Source: Streptomyces vinaceus (GTDB taxonomy: Bacteria; Actinomycetota; Actinomycetes; Streptomycetales; Streptomycetaceae). From it: 64,000 nucleotides of DNA. The notes below the pieces were generated by a model. It was not told the origin of the DNA and ran no database searches. It worked only from the letters and a program-made list of their open reading frames with translations. The stretch is taken from assembly GCF_008704935.1 (NCBI RefSeq), contig NZ_CP023692.1, forward strand, positions 372,001-436,000. Direction: 5' to 3'. Shown here piece after piece: positions 60,279 to 64,000 of this stretch. The stretch's first letter is position 1; every line of letters starts with the position of its first letter. The translations under genes and the position numbers were made by a program.

Positions 60279-62588
60279 ATGCGTCTGCTCAGATCGCTGA
60301 TCGCCGCCGTCTGTACGGTGGCCGCACTTTCCTTACCCGGTGTCGCCGTGGCCGCACCCGCGCACGCGGCCGCCGGGCCGCCGCAGACCGTTCCGGCGCT
60401 GCGGCAGTGGACGGCCGCCGCCGGTGCCTACGCCTTCACCGGCTCCAGCCGGATCGTGGTCGACCCCGCCTACGCCGCCCAGCTCTCGGACGAGGCCGCC
60501 ACCTTCGCCGAGGACCTGGGCGCGCTGGCCGGGCGTCCCGTCGCCGTCGTCACCGGCAGCGCCTCCCCCGGCGACATCGCGCTGAGCCTGGGCGACCCCG
60601 CGCTGCCCGCCGAGGGCTACCGGCTGACCGTCGGGCAGTCCCTCGCCGTGCGGGCCGCGACCGACACCGGCGCGTTCTACGCCACGCGTACCGTGCTCCA
60701 GCTCCTGCACCAGTCGTCCTCGGTGCCCGCCGGCACGGCCGTCGACTGGCCGGCCAAGGCGGAGCGCGGGCTCATGATCGACCAGGGCCGCAAGTTCTTC
60801 ACCGTCGACTGGGTCGAGCAGCACATCAAGGAACTGGCCTACCTCAAGCTCAACTACTTCCACTTCCACCTGTCGGACACGTTCGGCTTCCGGCTGGAGA
60901 GCTCCACCCACCCGGAGATCGTCTCCGCCGACCACTACTCCAAGCAGGACATCGCCGACCTCGTCGCGCTCGGCCGGAAGTACCACGTCACGATCGTTCC
61001 GGAGATCGACACCCCGGGACACATGAACGCCGTCCTGGCGGCCCACCCGGAGCTCAGGCTCAAGAACAGCTCCGGCACGGCCAGTCCCGATTTCATCGAC
61101 CTCTCGCTGCCCGCCTCGTACGCCCTGATCAAGGACCTGGTGAACGAGTACCTGCCCCTGTTCCCGGCCCCGTACTGGCACATCGGCGCGGACGAATACG
61201 TCACCGACTACGCCAAGTACCCGCAGTTGCTGAGCTACGCCCGCGCCCACTACGGGGCGGGCGCCACCGCCAAGGACACCTACTACGGGTTCGTGAACTG
61301 GGCCGACGACCTGGTCCGGGCGGCCGGCAAGACCACGCGGATGTGGAACGACGGCATCAAGGCCGGGGACGGGACCGTCAGCCCGCATGCCGGAATCCTG
61401 GTCGAGTACTGGTACAGCTACGGGCTCACCCCGCAGCAGCTGGCCGCGGCCGGCCACACCGTCGCCAACGAGTCCTGGACACCAACCTATTACGTGCTCG
61501 GGGGCGCCAAACCCGACACCAAGTGGATGTACGAGACCTGGACCCCCGACCGCTTCGAGGGCGGAGCCACCCTCTCCGACCCCTCGAAGAACCCCGGTTC
61601 GCTGCTCCACGTCTGGTGCGACAACCCCGGCGCCGAGACGCAGGACCAGATCGCCGCGGGCATCATGTACCCGCTGCGCGCCCTCGCCCAGCAGACCTGG
61701 GGCTCCCCGAAGCCGGTGGCCACGTACGACGCCTTCGTCCCGGTCGCGGCCGCGGTCGGGCACAACCCCGCCTGGCCGGGCCTCGCCCAGCCCGGCAACC
61801 TCGCCCGGAACCGGCCGACCACCGCTTCCAGCACCGAGACGGCGGCTTTCCCGGCCTCCCTGGCCACGGACGGCGACCCCGGCACCCGCTGGTCCAGCGC
61901 GTACGCGGACCCGCAGTGGCTCCAGGTCGACCTGGGATCCGGCCAGGCCGTGAGCCGTGTGGTGCTGCGCTGGGAGGCCGCGTACGGCAAGGCCTTCCAG
62001 ATCCAGCTCTCCGACGACGCCACGACCTGGCGCACGGTGTACTCGACGACGACCGGCGCCGGCGGCGTCCAGGACCTCACCGGGCTGTCCGGATCGGGCC
62101 GCTACATCCGCGTGTACGGGACCAAGCGCGGCACCGCGTACGGGTATTCGCTGTACGAGTTCGAGGTGTACGGCGGCCGGCTGAGCGGAACCCGCACCCT
62201 CAGCTCGGCCGGCAAGGCCCTCGACGACCCCGGGAGTTCGAGCGCGTCCGGAACGCAGCTGATCACGTGGACCCCGCACGGCGGCCCCAACCAGCAGTGG
62301 CGCCTCGCGCTCAACGCCGACGGCTCCTACTCCATGGTCAACGGTGCGTCCGGGCTCTGTGCGGACGTCTCGGGCGGCTCGGCCGCGCCCGGCGCCGCCG
62401 TCGTCCAGGCCACCTGCACGGGCGGTGACAGCCAGCGCTGGCTGATCACCCCGCTCGGCGGGGGCGAGTACTCGGTGGCCAACAAGAAGAGCACGCTCCT
62501 GCTGACCACCGCGTCCGGGGCGGACGGGGCCCCGGCCACGCAGCAGCCGGATTCCGGTTCGACCTACCAGCGGTGGCAGATCGCCTGA
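60279..62588 (+). CDS. Secreted GH20 beta-N-acetylhexosaminidase with CBM32 and ricin-B modules
   Basis: 769 aa, ATG with GGGGA upstream. Signal peptide RSLIAAVCTVAALSLPGVAV, cleavage near AHA-AA. Modules: GH20b-like N-terminal domain (about 35-150), TIM barrel (about 155-490; LMIDQGRKFFTVDWVEQHIK, catalytic Asp305-Glu306 in YWHIGADEY), F5/8-type C domain (about 505-640; NLARNRPTTASSTETAAFPA, GTRWSSAYADPQWLQVDLGS) and a ricin-type beta-trefoil (about 645-769; QQWRL and QRW repeats). It would remove terminal GlcNAc/GalNAc from chitin oligomers or glycans outside the cell. Confidence 0.93.
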   Translation: MRLLRSLIAAVCTVAALSLPGVAVAAPAHAAAGPPQTVPALRQWTAAAGAYAFTGSSRIVVDPAYAAQLSDEAATFAEDLGALAGRPVAVVTGSASPGDIALSLGDPALPAEGYRLTVGQSLAVRAATDTGAFYATRTVLQLLHQSSSVPAGTAVDWPAKAERGLMIDQGRKFFTVDWVEQHIKELAYLKLNYFHFHLSDTFGFRLESSTHPEIVSADHYSKQDIADLVALGRKYHVTIVPEIDTPGHMNAVLAAHPELRLKNSSGTASPDFIDLSLPASYALIKDLVNEYLPLFPAPYWHIGADEYVTDYAKYPQLLSYARAHYGAGATAKDTYYGFVNWADDLVRAAGKTTRMWNDGIKAGDGTVSPHAGILVEYWYSYGLTPQQLAAAGHTVANESWTPTYYVLGGAKPDTKWMYETWTPDRFEGGATLSDPSKNPGSLLHVWCDNPGAETQDQIAAGIMYPLRALAQQTWGSPKPVATYDAFVPVAAAVGHNPAWPGLAQPGNLARNRPTTASSTETAAFPASLATDGDPGTRWSSAYADPQWLQVDLGSGQAVSRVVLRWEAAYGKAFQIQLSDDATTWRTVYSTTTGAGGVQDLTGLSGSGRYIRVYGTKRGTAYGYSLYEFEVYGGRLSGTRTLSSAGKALDDPGSSSASGTQLITWTPHGGPNQQWRLALNADGSYSMVNGASGLCADVSGGSAAPGAAVVQATCTGGDSQRWLITPLGGGEYSVANKKSTLLLTTASGADGAPATQQPDSGSTYQRWQIA

Positions 62589-62613
62589 CCTTCCCGGCCG
62601 TCCGGCCGTCCGC

Positions 62614-62647
62614 GCGGGCTGCGCGCCCGTTCCGGTGCGCAGCCCGC
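62614..62647 (+). terminator. Terminator of the GH20 gene
   Basis: 11-bp perfect stem GCGGGCTGCGC / complement (62614-62624, 62637-62647) with a 12-nt loop, 25 nt after the stop. Confidence 0.65.
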
Positions 62648-62775
62648 CCCGAACTCACGGGTAACACCGTGCCGGTGAGTGGAACGCCGTGCCCACCACA
62701 CGCGTTGTGCGGGAGATGGAGAACCGTTCGCACCGCCACGACCACCTCTTAGACCCCCTCTCACAGGAGTCCCGC

Positions 62776-64000
62776 GTGAACCAAGCATCCGCCGCCCCGC
62801 TGGTCCTCGACCCGGCCGGCGCCGACCGGCACGCGGAGCACCGGCTGCTGCGCGCCCAAGGGCCCGCGGCCCGCGTCGACGTACTCGGTGTGCACGCGTG
62901 GGCCGTCACCGACCCCGCCCTCCTCAAGGAGTTGCTCACCAGCCCGGAGGTCTCCAAGGACGCCCGGGCGCACTGGCCCGAGTTCGACGAGGTCGTCCAG
63001 ACCTGGCCGCTCGCCCTCTGGGTGGCCGTGACCAACATGTTCACGGCGTACGGCGCCGACCACCGGCGGCTGCGGCGGATGGTCGCTCCCGCGTTCAGCG
63101 CCCGCCGCGTCGCCCTGCTCCGCGACACCGTCGAGGGCGTCGTCACCGACCTCCTCGACGAGCTCGCCGCCCTCCCCGAGGGCGAGGTGGCCGACCTGCG
63201 CGAGCGGCTCGCCTACCCGCTGCCCATCGCGATCATCGGACACCTCTTGGGCCTCCCCCAGGACCAGCGGGGTGAGTTCCGTTCTGTGGTGGACGGGGTC
63301 TTCGACACCACGCTCACCCCCGAGGAGGCCGCCGCGAACGGGGCACGGGCCTACGAGATGCTCGGCCGGCTCGTCGACGCCAAGCGCGCCCTGCCCGGCG
63401 ACGACATGACCTCGCTCCTCATCGCCGCCCGCGACGAGGAGGGCGACGGCTCCGCCCTCTCCGACACCGAGCTGGCCGACACCCTGTTCCTGATGATCAG
63501 CGCCGGGTACGAGACGACGGTCAACGTCATCGACCAGGCGGTCACCGCACTGCTGACGCACCCCGAGCAGCTGGAGCACGTACGCGCCGGGCGCGGCAGC
63601 TGGGGTGACGTGGTCGAGGAGACCCTGCGGCACGAGTCGGCCGTCAAGCATCTGCCGATGCGTTACGCGCTGGCCGACATCCCGCTGCCCGACGGGCGGA
63701 CCATCGCCAAGGGGGAGGCGATCCTCGCCTCGTACGCGGCCGCCAACCGGCACCCCGACTGGCACGGCCCGGACGCGGACGCCTTCGACGTCACGCGGGT
63801 CACGAAGGACCACCTCGCCTTCGGGCACGGGGTCCACTTCTGTCTCGGCGCCCCGCTGGCCCGGCTGGAGGTCGCGGTCGCGCTCGAAGCGCTCTTCGAC
63901 CGCTTCCCGGCCGTCGAGCTGGCGGTGCCCGCGGACGAGCTGCTGCCCGTCACCTCCCTCATCAGCAACGGCCACCGGACCCTGCCCGTCCGGCTGGGCC
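62776..64000 (+). CDS. Cytochrome P450, truncated by window end
   Basis: 408 residues visible and no stop before 64000. GTG start with AGGAG 7 nt upstream (MNQASAAPLVLDPAGADRHA). All P450 motifs are present: I-helix LFLMISAGYETTVN (acid-alcohol pair altered; Gly244-Tyr-Glu-Thr), ExxR in EETLRHE (Glu282, Arg285), K-helix/PERF region WHGPDADAFDV and the haem loop FGHGVHFCLGAPLARLE (Cys356). Soluble actinobacterial type, CYP105/107-like, normally about 400-410 aa, so only a few residues are missing. Oxidises a small lipophilic molecule; no ferredoxin gene is visible. Confidence 0.95.
   Translation, partial: MNQASAAPLVLDPAGADRHAEHRLLRAQGPAARVDVLGVHAWAVTDPALLKELLTSPEVSKDARAHWPEFDEVVQTWPLALWVAVTNMFTAYGADHRRLRRMVAPAFSARRVALLRDTVEGVVTDLLDELAALPEGEVADLRERLAYPLPIAIIGHLLGLPQDQRGEFRSVVDGVFDTTLTPEEAAANGARAYEMLGRLVDAKRALPGDDMTSLLIAARDEEGDGSALSDTELADTLFLMISAGYETTVNVIDQAVTALLTHPEQLEHVRAGRGSWGDVVEETLRHESAVKHLPMRYALADIPLPDGRTIAKGEAILASYAAANRHPDWHGPDADAFDVTRVTKDHLAFGHGVHFCLGAPLARLEVAVALEALFDRFPAVELAVPADELLPVTSLISNGHRTLPVRLG

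Overview
The window is chromosomal DNA of a high-GC actinomycete, almost certainly Streptomyces or a close relative. The evidence is a very GC-rich third codon position, frequent GTG/TTG starts, ATGA/GTGA overlaps, Tat and lipoprotein signals, and a typical Streptomyces gene set (WYL, MAB_1171c-like, DUF5996, DUF6194, CsbD and MepB proteins, secreted chitin-active enzymes, a P450). About 64 genes or gene remnants fill it. I see no tRNA, rRNA, CRISPR array or prophage.

Layout. 1-3.1 kb: minus-strand operon of an EACC1-like small membrane protein, a large caspase-like / solute-binding-like / vWA fusion, and the start of a third secreted protein; this resembles the effector-associated conflict modules of multicellular bacteria. 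3.1-8.3 kb: amidohydrolase, a decayed MmyB-type regulator, a GGCT-SGNH fusion, a MAB_1171c-like membrane protein and a WYL regulator. 8.4-11.4 kb: Fur-family regulator divergent from katG. 11.4-17.8 kb: frameshifted DUF6194 gene, tandem MerR regulator, DUF5996 protein, secreted PKD/repeat protein, and an amino-acid permease with a universal stress protein. 17.8-34 kb: mainly small housekeeping or accessory genes (VOC proteins, Rieske and DoxX proteins, DM13 protein, CPBP protease with a NarL-type two-component system, GH18 chitinase, FUSC and MFS transporters, orphan GvpU-like protein, M15-like lipoprotein). 34-40.5 kb: stress and signalling genes (CsbD, STAS and HATPase pair, TetR, HAD, PRC-barrel, succinate-semialdehyde-type dehydrogenase, ArsR-SRPBCC operon with a perfect 22-bp operator-like palindrome). 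40.5-49 kb: membrane protein, PLP enzyme, methyltransferase, GH2 exo-beta-glucosaminidase-like enzyme, MscS channel, MepB, NAD-epimerase. 49-59.7 kb: OmpR-type two-component system, GT2, DUF2064, methyltransferase, Mo-oxidoreductase, membrane protein and GT87, a set split by two abutting insertion elements. 59.7-64 kb: NTF2-like protein, GH20 hexosaminidase with two binding domains, and a P450 cut by the window edge.

Working together. GH18, GH2 and GH20 enzymes could depolymerise chitin and chitosan to monosaccharides. KatG and the Fur-family protein form a peroxide or metal response pair. The STAS and HATPase proteins are candidate partner-switching components. The GT2-DUF2064-methyltransferase / Mo-oxidoreductase / GT87 set looks like an envelope-associated modification cluster under the adjacent two-component system.

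Most notable: (i) the EACC1-caspase-vWA operon at the left edge; (ii) an IS630-like element at 53.3-55.2 kb whose terminal repeats enclose an intact alpha/beta hydrolase gene, abutted by an IS5-like element that encloses a small gene of unknown function and ends exactly at the stop codon of a cluster gene; (iii) the GGCT-SGNH and tandem-MerR fusions.
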